The notes: generated by a model from the sequence alone, not told the origin. A DNA stretch of 51,282 bases from an uncultured Lachnospiraceae bacterium (GCA_910585345.1 CAJUDS010000016.1:1-51282); one strand, 5' to 3'. Numbered from the stretch's first letter, positions 32,502 to 41,490 are shown. Program-made: numbers and translations.

Positions 32502-33602
32502 TTACGGCCTGCCTGCCAACTCCCATACGGCATACTGATAAGTGGTTTCATCTACAAAATCCGTACTCTGCAGCTCGGGAATGTAAAAGCCGAAATAGCC
32601 TGCCTCTTCTTCCACGGGCTCTCCCGCACGGCTTTCTATATACAGCATCACAACATAAAAGGTATCTCTGCACACCCGGTAACGCATACGCCCTTCTGGC
32701 ACATTATCCGGAAATACTCCTCCGAGCGCATACCCTCCCATATTATAAGAGATCATCTTCTCTACAATTTCCAGAGGTAAGTCAAAAGAAGTTACGGCTT
32801 TCTCTACCGCCGGATCACCATAATATACCACATACGTCCCGCTGTAGTCTCCGCTCCCCTCACCGTCCTGTGTCCCCTGGAAGAGGAAAGTGCCATCCTG
32901 ATTCAGACACAACTCCCCTCCTGTTTCTGTTATAAAGGTATTGCCGCTGATCTCATCACGACTGCCAATCGCAAACTGCAGACTTGCGCACAGATCTGAC
33001 AGGATATCCAGCAGTTCTTCTTCCGCGCCGTCCTCCGTATATCCGCCGAATGTAATCAGGTAATTCTTTTGCGGCACCGCTGCCACCATCGTATCATATA
33101 TTCCCTGTCCGTTATTTCCATAAATAAACCCGCACTGGCATAATACGCCATCCGACAGCGCTATTTCCTCCATCTCATGGTCATACTCTGTAAACTGGTA
33201 TTCCTCCTCATCCCGGTAATACAACGCAAGTTCCTCATACGTCTCCTGTGCCGTGCCGGATCCCAGCATAGAGACACCGTTCAGCCATATATTGTATGTC
33301 CCTTCTTCTCCCCGTACCATATATGCATAATCCGCCTCTTCTATCTCCACCCAGTCCTCATATGTCAGAAAGGATAACCCCTGTGTCTCACACCGCAGCG
33401 GCTTATGATTCTTTTCTTTCCCGCCGTCTTTTGCGCCCTGTGGCTGCGCATCCGTCTCCTGTTCCGGTTTCCTTATAGATGTCTGCGCCAGCTTCTCCGA
33501 AACCATATGCCAGCTGACCGCCGCCGCGCCCGCCAGCAGCAAAAGCAGGCATAGGCCTGCCGCGATTGCAATTACCAGCCATTTTTTTCTATTTTCCTGC
33601 AT
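32502..33602 (-). CDS. Membrane-anchored exported protein of unknown function
   Basis: A 366-residue protein that I do not recognise. One N-terminal membrane span lies at about 8-31 (KKWLVIAIAAGLCLLLLLAG), then a disordered Gln/Lys/Glu-rich linker to about 70. The rest is acidic and appears folded: a first domain (about 70-205) with many Tyr and Glu residues, GTYNIWLNGVSM and FGGYTEDGAEEELLD, and a second (about 215-366) containing GELCLNQDGTFLFQGTQDG, then SGDYSGTYVVYYG, a beta-rich pattern seen in lipocalin-like or copper-resistance-like folds. Only the span anchors it, and the bulk should be outside. It lies downstream of the alcohol dehydrogenase gene but behind that gene's terminator. 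Confidence 0.7.
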   Translation of the reverse strand: MQENRKKWLVIAIAAGLCLLLLLAGAAAVSWHMVSEKLAQTSIRKPEQETDAQPQGAKDGGKEKNHKPLRCETQGLSFLTYEDWVEIEEADYAYMVRGEEGTYNIWLNGVSMLGSGTAQETYEELALYYRDEEEYQFTEYDHEMEEIALSDGVLCQCGFIYGNNGQGIYDTMVAAVPQKNYLITFGGYTEDGAEEELLDILSDLCASLQFAIGSRDEISGNTFITETGGELCLNQDGTFLFQGTQDGEGSGDYSGTYVVYYGDPAVEKAVTSFDLPLEIVEKMISYNMGGYALGGVFPDNVPEGRMRYRVCRDTFYVVMLYIESRAGEPVEEEAGYFGFYIPELQSTDFVDETTYQYAVWELAGRP

Positions 33603-33664
33603 CCTCCCGCTCCCCTTCCTTTGTGTTGCTTTTTAGAAAAAGCGTCGGCGCGGATCCGGGTGCC

Positions 33665-33692
33665 AAAAGCGCCAGGTATCACTACCTGGCGC
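33665..33692 (-). terminator. Rho-independent terminator of the alcohol dehydrogenase gene
   Basis: A perfect 10-bp stem (GCGCCAGGTA / TACCTGGCGC) with a 4-nt loop is followed by four T on the minus strand. Confidence 0.75.
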
Positions 33693-33742
33693 CCTGCACA
33701 TTCCATATGATCCAGGAAAGCGCCGATCACATCCGTCTTTCC

Positions 33743-34960
33743 TTAGAAATCTACTTCCGTATCATAGTAACAGCATTTCAGCAGTTTTTCCATCTCCTCC
33801 TGGCTTGGCTGACGGGGATTTGAACCTGTGCATGCATCCAGTATCGCATTGGCAGCAATCTCCGGAAGTCTCTCCAAAAATACTTCTTCCGGTACAAATC
33901 CCTGCTCAGCCGGATAACTGTCCGCACCGTAATTTTGAATGCAGTGCGGAATACGCAGATCGTCATTCATCTTGCGCAGATATGTAATGAGCAGCTCTAC
34001 TTTTTCTTCCAGACTGTTTCCGCCCAGCTTCATAAAGTCAGCGATCTCACCATAGCGCGCTTTTGCCGTCTCATCCTTGGCATTGAATGCAATTACCTTC
34101 GGCAGATACATCGCATTGGCAGCGCCATGGATAATATGCGCGCCGTAATCCGCAAAAGCAGCGCCTGTCTTATGCGCCATGGAATGTACGATACCAAGCA
34201 GCGCATTCGTAAAGGCCATTCCTGCCAGGCACTGCGCATTGTGCATGGAATCTCTCTTCGCCATATCCCCATGATAGGAATCTACCAGATCATGTTGTAT
34301 CATTTTGATTGCATGCAGTGCAAGAGGATCGGTAAAATCACAATTGGCAGTGGAAACATATGCTTCAATCGCATGCGTCATGGCATCCATTCCGGTATGC
34401 GCCACCAGTTTCTGCGGCATTGTCTCTGCCAGATCCGGATCTACGATAGCCACATCCGGCGTAATTTCAAAATCGGCAATCGGGTACTTGATACCCTTTT
34501 GATAATCCGTGATAATAGAAAAAGCCGTTACCTCCGTAGCTGTGCCCGATGTAGAAGAAATCGCGCAGAAATGCGCTTTCCGTCTCAGTCTGGGAATGCC
34601 GAACACTTTGCACATATCTTCAAAGGTAATATCGGGATATTCATATTTAATCCACATGGCTTTTGCCGCGTCTATCGGGGAACCGCCGCCCATTGCAACG
34701 ATCCAGTCCGGTCCGAAATCCGCCATTGCCTGTGCGCCCTTCATCACCGTTTCAACGGACGGGTCGGGCTCTATCCCTTCGAACAACCGCACTTCCATAC
34801 CTGCCTCTTCCAAGTACTGCTTCGCCCTGTCTAAAAAACCAAAGCGTTTCATGGAACCGCCGCCTACACAGATGATCGCTTTTTTTCCTTCAAAATCCTT
34901 TAACGCTTCCAAAGCGCCCTTGCCATGGTACAGGTCTCTCGGTAACGTAAATCTCGCCAT
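33743..34960 (-). CDS. Iron-containing alcohol dehydrogenase
   Basis: A group III (Fe-dependent) NAD(P)H alcohol dehydrogenase of 405 residues. The ATG at 34960 (MARFTLPRDLYHG) follows GGAGG; the open 5' extension includes the promoter. The nucleotide site is seen in IICVGGGSMKRFG and WIVAMGGGSPIDAAKAMW. The metal region includes AHTGMDAMTHAIEAYVS, the two His-bearing segments GIVHSMAHKTGA and IIHGAANAMYLPKVI, and the Asp in IVDPDLAETMP. It is typical of butanol/ethanol-type fermentative enzymes, but the substrate cannot be told. It is a single-gene unit with its own promoter and terminator. Confidence 0.95.
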   Translation of the reverse strand: MARFTLPRDLYHGKGALEALKDFEGKKAIICVGGGSMKRFGFLDRAKQYLEEAGMEVRLFEGIEPDPSVETVMKGAQAMADFGPDWIVAMGGGSPIDAAKAMWIKYEYPDITFEDMCKVFGIPRLRRKAHFCAISSTSGTATEVTAFSIITDYQKGIKYPIADFEITPDVAIVDPDLAETMPQKLVAHTGMDAMTHAIEAYVSTANCDFTDPLALHAIKMIQHDLVDSYHGDMAKRDSMHNAQCLAGMAFTNALLGIVHSMAHKTGAAFADYGAHIIHGAANAMYLPKVIAFNAKDETAKARYGEIADFMKLGGNSLEEKVELLITYLRKMNDDLRIPHCIQNYGADSYPAEQGFVPEEVFLERLPEIAANAILDACTGSNPRQPSQEEMEKLLKCCYYDTEVDF

Positions 34961-35039
34961 ATTTCTTCCTCCATTCTGCCCGGTCATGCCGCGGCCTACC
35001 ACTATAATTGTATCCCGCTCCGATGCGGTATTACGATAT

Positions 35040-35048
35040 ATTATACCA
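35040..35048 (-). promoter_or_regulatory. Extended -10 promoter of the alcohol dehydrogenase gene
   Basis: On the minus strand TGGTATAAT matches an extended -10 perfectly, about 80 nt before the ATG. The -35 (TTCCGA at 17-nt spacing) is poor. Confidence 0.5.
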
Positions 35049-35175
35049 TAACACTCCGATTTTCGGAATACATTTTTGTGCATTTCCACTATAAAAGCTA
35101 ACGAAACCTGTTGTGATAAAATAAAATTGTAGCAGGAGCTACTAATAAAATATACTGAATTTAATGAAAAAATAG

Positions 35176-35569
35176 TGTGCGGATTTCACGTATCTGTTTT
35201 GGAAAAACGGGGAAACACGCTATAACTGCAGCATTATTGATCTGCATAACCAGAGCACTATGCAAGCGTGGCGGAGCTGCAGATCAACAGCCGCCCTACC
35301 ATCCGCATTTTGAAGAAACCCATGGAATCACAGCCACAGATCAGGGTTCTCAATATACATCGAAAGCATTCATGGAATTCTGTGAATCTGTCCATGTGCG
35401 CCAAAGTGTAAGCGAAGTAGGTTGCCCATATGACAACGCTCCCAGGGAAAGGCACTTTAACCCTTTGGAAAATGAATGCATCAATCTGTTATTCATCATA
35501 ATTGTTACAAAAATGCTTGGCCACTACAATTCTATGGTAAGAAGGCTATCCTTAAAAGCATTCGGATAA
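35176..35569 (+). pseudogene. IS3-family transposase (OrfB) relic
   Basis: A decayed integrase-core fragment. In one frame from 35176 the sequence encodes CADFTYLFWKNGETRYNCSI and IDLHNQS, the first catalytic Asp region of IS3 OrfB. After deletions and a frame change, the segment from about 35330 encodes ATDQGSQYTSKAFMEFCES and VGCPYDNAPRER, the second Asp and the Glu region. The middle of the catalytic core, both ends, OrfA and the terminal repeats are missing. Its last 46 nt overlap the restriction endonuclease gene on the other strand, so it marks the border of the restriction-modification segment. Confidence 0.8.
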
Positions 35570-37539
35570 GATAACCTCATAATGACTTTCGGAAACACAA
35601 TAACATAAGCATATACCATTCCTTCACCAAAACGATCATGCAACAGACTTTTCCCATCAGCACAGAGACTAACCTCATCTGGCAGCGACCTCAAATATGG
35701 TAATTCAATGATCTTTGCAGAATAATCAGGAAAGCTGGCTTCAAGCGCAACAATTTGTCCTTCTCCAAAAACTTCATGTTTCACAATAGCTCCTGCCGGT
35801 ATTAAAAGTTCTTCTGAATCTTTGCGAGCAATAGTTTTTCCTACGATCTCAGATGCTTTTTCGGAAACAGCAGCATCAATGTACTGCTTCCAAGCAGGGG
35901 CTTCCAGAATATCTCTACGAGATTCGCACTTAATAATCAATTCTCTGAGTTTTTCAGGACTTGCCTTATTCGCCTCAAACATTGCCACAAAGTATTTCTG
36001 GAACTGTCCCAGTGTTAGTGGAACAATATCCAGCCGCTGCTTCTTACCGCCCTTTGCATACCAAATACCGTGTCTAAAGGTTTCTGCTGTGTTGGTGTCG
36101 ATACGAACAGCAATAAACATACCGTATACAGGCTTATCATATTTCAGAACTGCATCGGAAACATGACGTCTAACAGGCTCACCCTCCATTGCCTCTTGGC
36201 GGGAAGATGTAGACATAGTGACTTCAGTCAAAATTATAAAGTCATGAAACTCACAATACAGATCGCCTTTTCCGCCACCCGCAGCCGATACGGGCAAAAA
36301 ATCAGAATCCAATTTAAAACCGCGAACTTCATAAGGCTTATTTACCATATGATCAATCGCCAATGCTGCACGCCACAGGGTCCATTCAAGATACGCAGGA
36401 GTCTCATCCCTGGGCACTTCAATGGCATTGTCCTCGTCATAGACCAACTTGCCACCGCCTTTGATTAGCAGAGTCATATAATCTCGAATTTCCTCCCACT
36501 GATTGCACTGATCGTTTGCATAGTGAATTTCATCCGTCTGAGCGAGAATATTTTCCAGTCTCTGCCTTGCAATATTAATTTCCGCCGGAGTATGCAGAGG
36601 CAGATTAGAAATGTCATACAAAATATGGCGCTGTTTCATCTGCTTGACCAAATCGTCCAACAAAGCTTTAGCGGCCTCCACATTGTCGGTGGGTAGAGGC
36701 GCACCCGTACAGAGCAACTTATACTGCTCCATAATAGGCTCAGAACTTGCAGTGGCTTTTGCAAGTTTCTCTGCCAGAACATGCTTTGTTGGTACAATGA
36801 TAAGACCTCTGCCTTTGCGTTGGAATATACCAGAAATGCGAAGATATCGCATATTCATGTCACCGTAATCTAAGAAATTATCAGTTTTTTTATTATAATT
36901 CTCGCCTCTTTTGGTAATCTCTTTCTTATCAAAGGGACGCTTAGCTGGTGCGGCAGCTCTCCGCTGACGCAGATCAAGGATATTATCAACTACCTTTTCC
37001 AAGTTATAGCTGGGATTGGTAGTGTGTCCCCATAGAACAAATTCAATTCTGCTCAGTTCGGAAGAACCTGTACGTTTCTCAAGCTCCAGCATGATTGCCA
37101 GCAACCATCTCAACGGGGAGAAAAAGCACACACCATCCGGCATAGGAAACTGCTCTACGCTCATCGCTCGAAGAAAACATTCCTGTATTGCCGGATATGT
37201 ATCCGCTTTCAGAAACGATCTGCCAAAAGGCGTAATGTCGTCCAATATGCCAAGCTCCTCTTGACGGCCGTCCTTCTTCTGAATTTGCGGATAAATCAGG
37301 CCGTTCTTTGCAAACATCAACCGCCATTTACGGGCATGACTTCCAGAACTGTCCTTGCCCTCCTCATTCTGAATTATGCCTTTTTCATCAAGTAACTTCA
37401 TAAATCCAAGTTCATTTTCACGACCATGAAGATGTCCAACAAATGCAGAGTTAACAAACACAGAGAAACCTTCTTGAATTCGATTGGGATTGCGCAGGCC
37501 CGTGTTGCCAACCAGCCATATTTTGAGCTGTTCGTTCAT
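35524..37539 (-). CDS. Type IIS restriction endonuclease, AlwI-like
   Basis: A 671-residue protein resembling the AlwI family of type II restriction enzymes, whose founding member recognises GGATC and cuts outside it. The N-terminal half includes WLVGNTGLRNPNRIQEG, TPFGRSF and LRISGIFQRKGRGL, fitting a DNA-recognition region. A PD-(D/E)xK-type nuclease core is suggested near 430-450: GDLYCEFHDFIILTEVTM. The last roughly 90 residues (IVKHEVFGEGQIVALEASF) form an extra domain. A methyltransferase gene lies 12 nt upstream on the same strand. The final codons overlap the IS3 relic, so the C-terminus may differ from relatives. The recognition site is inferred from family resemblance only. Confidence 0.82.
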   Translation of the reverse strand: MNEQLKIWLVGNTGLRNPNRIQEGFSVFVNSAFVGHLHGRENELGFMKLLDEKGIIQNEEGKDSSGSHARKWRLMFAKNGLIYPQIQKKDGRQEELGILDDITPFGRSFLKADTYPAIQECFLRAMSVEQFPMPDGVCFFSPLRWLLAIMLELEKRTGSSELSRIEFVLWGHTTNPSYNLEKVVDNILDLRQRRAAAPAKRPFDKKEITKRGENYNKKTDNFLDYGDMNMRYLRISGIFQRKGRGLIIVPTKHVLAEKLAKATASSEPIMEQYKLLCTGAPLPTDNVEAAKALLDDLVKQMKQRHILYDISNLPLHTPAEINIARQRLENILAQTDEIHYANDQCNQWEEIRDYMTLLIKGGGKLVYDEDNAIEVPRDETPAYLEWTLWRAALAIDHMVNKPYEVRGFKLDSDFLPVSAAGGGKGDLYCEFHDFIILTEVTMSTSSRQEAMEGEPVRRHVSDAVLKYDKPVYGMFIAVRIDTNTAETFRHGIWYAKGGKKQRLDIVPLTLGQFQKYFVAMFEANKASPEKLRELIIKCESRRDILEAPAWKQYIDAAVSEKASEIVGKTIARKDSEELLIPAGAIVKHEVFGEGQIVALEASFPDYSAKIIELPYLRSLPDEVSLCADGKSLLHDRFGEGMVYAYVIVFPKVIMRLSYPNAFKDSLLTIEL

Positions 37540-37551
37540 ACTACACCCCCA

Positions 37552-39447
37552 TCAATACCCAACAAAAAGGTATTCCTGTACAGAATTCCTATGTGATTTT
37601 GCGTCTCTCTGATTTCCAAACGAATACTTATAATCAACAGGTATGACTTCTACATGTTGTTTGTACTTTGCCATAATTGCTACCATTTCATCCTGCGTAG
37701 GCAGGCTGTTTGAAGAATAAGAAACAATCAGTATACTGTTCGCAAATTTCCTAAATAGATGATCAAACGCATTTGTTGCACCTTTGCGAGTAGCAAAGGG
37801 CGTAGGATACGATTTGAACTTCTTCGTCTGCGTATGCTGCTGAATTTCAACGCCCTCCCAGTCACGAGCAAGACCTTCTACAAAATGGTATCTACGGACA
37901 TATTCATTATCGGATAATGGCGAATAGTACGGAGGGTCGATATAAACCAAATCCGCTTGCTCCACCCTCAAATCCATTGCATCTCCCTGTTTGGAACGAT
38001 TGATCTGACCATTATCAAATACCGCCATATTAATCACTTCAACAGCTTCCAGGAATTGCTGCGCAAGTGTTTTTTGTAAATCCTTGCGACCATCATTGTA
38101 TCTCTGTCCTGTATAGGTAAATATACCACGGGGACGTTTCTTCATACAGGCACGAATCAACGCCGTCATTGAAATAGCGTGTTTGTATTGATCTTTGATC
38201 ATGGCAATATTAGTACGTAATGTATCAATCAAATCATTATCTTCGTCGGTGTAGTAAAGCCCTTTGAAAGTCGATGCCACAAAATGATCTGACTCTTTAT
38301 GTGCAGACAGCAATTCTTTCGCTTCCTCTAACGGCAGGATAACGGAATTATTCTCCACCATTGCCTTAGTAAATGTTGCAGACATCGCCATATAATCGTT
38401 ACTGACTACGGCTTTGCCCTGCGCTTTAAACATATAGCCGACGATACCAGAACCAGAGAAAAGATCAACAACGGCATTCACCTTAAATTGCGAGGCAACC
38501 GACCATATTTCGGACAGCAGCTTGCTCTTTGAACCCATAAAACGAGTGGGCGGATAAGCTGACACCTGTCCTGGCAAGGGTTGATGGAGCAGCTTAATTA
38601 AAGTACGCTGCTTCGGAGGAATGGTGACAATGACATCCTCACCCTTGCGGGTACTTCTATTACAAGAAATATGCCGCTTCGTTTGAATGACATCAATATT
38701 GAATGGAGCATATAACTCATGTACCAACGGATGATTGGAATTTGTTAAAATAACATGGCAGCCACGTTCATACAAAGTCATTATCCTCTTCGCAAGCTCA
38801 ACATGATCCTCCTCGTAAAACTGTTCTTTGGTATATCGCTTAAAATCAGCATATTCAGAGACAGGCAAATACGGAGGATCAAGGAAAACAAAGTCTCCCG
38901 GCTGAGCGTAATGCTCCAAAACCAGCAGATAATCACTACATAGTATATCTGCTTTTTTTAATGCTTCGGAGGCTGCTCTCAATCCAGCCTCATCGCAAAT
39001 CTTGGGATTTTTGTATTTCCCATAGGGGACATTAAATTGCCCTTTCTTGTTGACACGATATAATCCGTTATAGCAAGTTCTGTTCAGAAATATCGTTCTT
39101 GCGGCAGCTGCCGCCTTAGGGAGTGTCGTCCATTCCTGACTACGGACAGCATAAAACATCTCGGAAGTATTTTCGTACTGCTTCAGAAATCGAATTACAT
39201 TCTCCACATGATCAGCAACTTCCTGATACATATTGATCAGTTCAGGATTGCTGTCTGCAATAATTGCACTTTCCGGTTGTAAAGCAAAGAACATTGCACC
39301 ACCACCAAAGAACGGCTCAATATATCGACCATAGGAGTTCGGTACTTTAGGCAGGAGATCACCTAACATCTGTGTTTTACCACCAGCCCATTTCAAAATA
39401 GGCTTGGCTTGAACAGACTCTGCTTTTCTAACTGCTTGTTCCGCCAT
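37552..39447 (-). CDS. Fused double-domain adenine-N6 DNA methyltransferase
   Basis: A 631-residue protein of two Dam-like (D12 class) methyltransferase domains in tandem. The ATG at 39447 (MAEQAVRKAE) follows AAAGGGGGG; an upstream TTG at 39471 is less likely. The first domain (about 15-280) has KWAGGKTQML, EPFFGGGAMFF and FLDPPYLPVSEY. The second (about 300-631) has RFMGSKSKLL, DLFSGSGIVGYM and YIDPPYYSPLSD. An asymmetric target such as GGATC/GATCC contains a different adenine context on each strand, so one domain per strand makes sense, as in FokI methylase. It should protect host DNA from the endonuclease gene 12 nt downstream. Confidence 0.92.
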   Translation of the reverse strand: MAEQAVRKAESVQAKPILKWAGGKTQMLGDLLPKVPNSYGRYIEPFFGGGAMFFALQPESAIIADSNPELINMYQEVADHVENVIRFLKQYENTSEMFYAVRSQEWTTLPKAAAAARTIFLNRTCYNGLYRVNKKGQFNVPYGKYKNPKICDEAGLRAASEALKKADILCSDYLLVLEHYAQPGDFVFLDPPYLPVSEYADFKRYTKEQFYEEDHVELAKRIMTLYERGCHVILTNSNHPLVHELYAPFNIDVIQTKRHISCNRSTRKGEDVIVTIPPKQRTLIKLLHQPLPGQVSAYPPTRFMGSKSKLLSEIWSVASQFKVNAVVDLFSGSGIVGYMFKAQGKAVVSNDYMAMSATFTKAMVENNSVILPLEEAKELLSAHKESDHFVASTFKGLYYTDEDNDLIDTLRTNIAMIKDQYKHAISMTALIRACMKKRPRGIFTYTGQRYNDGRKDLQKTLAQQFLEAVEVINMAVFDNGQINRSKQGDAMDLRVEQADLVYIDPPYYSPLSDNEYVRRYHFVEGLARDWEGVEIQQHTQTKKFKSYPTPFATRKGATNAFDHLFRKFANSILIVSYSSNSLPTQDEMVAIMAKYKQHVEVIPVDYKYSFGNQRDAKSHRNSVQEYLFVGY

Positions 39448-40115
39448 TGTACTCGCCCCCCTTTCATTCAATGTTGTCCTAGGTTAATTCCAAAATAAAA
39501 TCATAGATCAAAGAAACAATTTCAGCAAACGCTGAATTCAATTACGTTTTATCATAGTTTCTTTATGGTTTCAAGGTATATGGCGTAATTCTGTTAAAAG
39601 GCCGCCCACTAATTTGTATGCAGCTTTAAAAAGATACGATACTATTGGGAAATCAGCTCGCTGTTTATGGTTTCTATCACACTTGCCTGAATGTTGTTCA
39701 TTCTAAGGCATTTCCCGCCTTTTGCTGCTCCGTAAATGCTCTACGCCTGCTTCATTTCCTCTATGATCCTTTAAAGTGCTCCTGCAATTAATGGTCTACT
39801 TCCACAAGATAAATGTTAAGTTTGCCACTGGCCAGCAATGTTGTGTAGATTGCTTTTCTACTTGCTGTTATAACTTGTTACCAGATTTTGCTTCCCTTGT
39901 TTTACCCCTATGAGATGGCAAGGAAGCATAAACACACATCAACTATCCTTTTCATCTCCTGCTCTTACGATCGTTTTAGAAATAAAAACTTCAAAGTTAT
40001 CCTATGACCATGTTGCAAATTGTATCATAATTTGTATTATTTTTCTATAGCGACTTATTTCCAGAAAATGGGGAAACGCAAACAACTCATTTTTGCAGCT
40101 TCACCAGATTCTATA
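39448..40115. other. AT-rich intergenic stretch with gene relics
   Basis: A 668-nt region without an intact gene. Its left part holds the methyltransferase promoter and dyad. On the minus strand between about 39650 and 39770 a broken frame encodes KGGKCLRMNNIQASVIETIN, followed by SELISQ, with a stop codon just upstream, which looks like the decayed end of a coding sequence I cannot name. Near 40020 the minus strand has an extended -10-like TGATACAAT. I see no terminal repeats. Confidence 0.5.
39500..39536 (-). promoter_or_regulatory. Promoter and dyad of the methyltransferase-endonuclease operon
   Basis: The minus strand has TTGCTG (39528-39523), 17 nt, and TATGAT (39505-39500). An inverted repeat, TTCAGC-AAAC-GCTGAA (39521-39536), covers the -35, a position suited to a repressor. 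No separate controller (C) protein gene is present. Confidence 0.4.
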
Positions 40116-40634
40116 TCAAAGTTTCTTTTCCAGGCAGACCAGCTGCACATTTTCTATCCCGTGGAAATTGCAGGGCACAACGCCCACCTCCTGATAGCCT
40201 AACCTTTTGTACAGTCTGCGTGCACCGGCATTGACGGCGTTGGTATCCATGCGCAGATAACGGCAGCCCTGTTCCACCGCATACTTTTCATAAAACTCCA
40301 CAAACCCGCTCCCGATGCCCCGGCCGGCCTTTGCAGGCGATACTACCAGCGTATGTAAAACCATGATTTCGTCATCCGGCGCCTCATATGTCCAGTCCGC
40401 ATCCCTGTATTCCGGCACCTGCTCCCGGTCAATTTTGGCGGAAGCCACGACGACTCCTTCCTCTTCCCAGACAAACAGTTCTCCTTTTTCCATGGCTTCC
40501 AGCGCCACTGCCCGCGTGGGATAAACACCCCTGACCCAGCCGGTATGCGCCTTCCCCTGTTCCTCCTGTTCTATAACCTCCCGGTAAAGCGCTGCCACCG
40601 CCTCAATATCTTCTCTCTCTGCTTTCCGTACCAT
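40116..40634 (-). CDS. GNAT-family N-acetyltransferase
   Basis: A 172-residue acetyl-CoA-dependent acetyltransferase. The fold's motif A is seen in VLHTLVVSPAKAGRGIGSGF (pyrophosphate-binding GRGIGSGF near 105-115), followed by the motif B region YLRMDTNAVNAGARRLYKRLGY. The substrate is not evident. The start MVRKAERED is normal for the family, and the gene stands alone, reading away from the palindromic element and the padR gene. Confidence 0.9.
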   Translation of the reverse strand: MVRKAEREDIEAVAALYREVIEQEEQGKAHTGWVRGVYPTRAVALEAMEKGELFVWEEEGVVVASAKIDREQVPEYRDADWTYEAPDDEIMVLHTLVVSPAKAGRGIGSGFVEFYEKYAVEQGCRYLRMDTNAVNAGARRLYKRLGYQEVGVVPCNFHGIENVQLVCLEKKL

Positions 40635-40750
40635 CTTTGGCTTTCTCCTTTTTCTTATTGTCTTTCATCCCGACATTTCCGTTCCAACGGGCCTGCCGCC
40701 ACAGACTTACTATAATCCAATCGCCCGGCAGGAGCAACAAAATCTTTCAG

Positions 40751-41018
40751 ATACGGAAATCAATTTCCCGGTTATTCGCACAAATATGTGGCGGATCGTT
40801 CCAGGCTACGGATATAAGAAACTCTAAGTGTCCTGAAAAGGCATTGAATTTTTGACGCAGACGGCCCAAACGCGCCGTCCGGGCGCGGGCGGCCTTTTCC
40901 GGCCATCCTTGTCCGGAAACTGCTGGTAGAGGGCAGAACACTAAGAGTTCCTAATATCCTTCACAATGGAACACTCCTCCACATATTTGTGCACAAAACA
41001 AAAAATTGATTTCCATAG
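40751..41018. repeat. 268-bp imperfect palindromic (MITE-like) element
   Basis: Two 81-nt arms, 40751-40831 and 40938-41018, are imperfect inverted copies of each other. Shared blocks include GGAAATCAATTT at the outer ends, GCACAAATATGTGG inside and CTCTAAGTGT (or its variant) next to the core. The 106-nt core is distinctly GC-rich and has its own small hairpin (GACGGC/GCCGTC near 40860). The equal arm lengths and compositional contrast suggest a non-autonomous mobile element or a structured RNA rather than chance. No target-site duplication is obvious. Confidence 0.7.
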
Positions 41019-41034
41019 TTTTATCCATTTTCTA

Positions 41035-41063
41035 TTGACATAGATAGGTGATCTATGTATTAT
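41035..41063 (+). promoter_or_regulatory. Promoter of the padR operon
   Basis: A perfect TTGACA (41035-41040), a 17-nt spacer and TATTAT (41058-41063), about 40 nt before the padR ATG. Confidence 0.75.
41039..41057. promoter_or_regulatory. Candidate PadR operator 1
   Basis: A perfect inverted repeat, CATAGAT-N5-ATCTATG, fills the spacer between -35 and -10. Confidence 0.6.
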
Positions 41064-41080
41064 ATAGATAACCTATATAA
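41060..41080. promoter_or_regulatory. Candidate PadR operator 2
   Basis: A perfect inverted repeat, TTATATAG-N5-CTATATAA, covers the -10 and transcription start. Its 5-nt gap matches operator 1, and the two centres are 22 bp apart, about two helical turns. Confidence 0.6.
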
Positions 41081-41104
41081 TAATTGCCAAAAAGGAGGCA
41101 GACA

Positions 41105-41434
41105 ATGGCGCTTGACAAATCCCTTATTTCCGGCAGTATGACGATGCTGCTTTTGAAGCTGCTGTCTGAGAAAGACATGTACGGCTATGAAATGATCGAA
41201 ACCTTACGAAACCGCTCCCAAAACGTATTTGAATTAAAGGCGGGCACCCTGTACCCGCTGCTCCACAGTCTGGAAGGAAAAGGGCTTCTTTCTTCTTTCG
41301 AAAAAGAAGTGCTGGGAAAAACAAGAAAATATTATACCATTACAAAAGAAGGCAGAAAACTTCTGACCAAAAAAGAGGCCGAATGGGAGCAGTACAAACA
41401 GGCCGTTTCCCATGTCCTTGCTTTTCAGCCATAA
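41105..41434 (+). CDS. PadR-family transcriptional regulator
   Basis: A 109-residue PadR (subfamily 1, short) winged-helix repressor. The ATG at 41105 (MALDKSLISGS) follows AAGGAGG; an upstream TTG frame extension is ignored. Seen are MTMLLLKLLSEKDMYGYEMI, the recognition region ELKAGTLYPLLHSLEGKGLL, and the wing GKTRKYYTITKEGRKLL. It probably binds the two palindromes in its own promoter. It is followed 56 nt later by an FtsW/RodA-like gene whose N-terminal domain is the type usually paired with PadR regulators. Confidence 0.93.
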   Translation: MALDKSLISGSMTMLLLKLLSEKDMYGYEMIETLRNRSQNVFELKAGTLYPLLHSLEGKGLLSSFEKEVLGKTRKYYTITKEGRKLLTKKEAEWEQYKQAVSHVLAFQP

Positions 41435-41490
41435 ACTGTTACACAGACGCTATTGATTGAGATTCCAGATCTGCAGAAAGGACAAGCACT

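Larger units (their letters stand above)
40635..41104. other. Divergent intergenic region between the acetyltransferase and padR
   Basis: A 470-nt gap. It holds the 268-bp palindromic element at 40751-41018 and then the padR promoter with two operators. I see no protein-coding gene in it. Confidence 0.7.

Noticed and set aside
40747..40941. A 64-codon minus-strand frame in the palindromic element
   Set aside because: It runs through one arm and the core, has no ribosome binding site, and its sequence is explained by the repeat.
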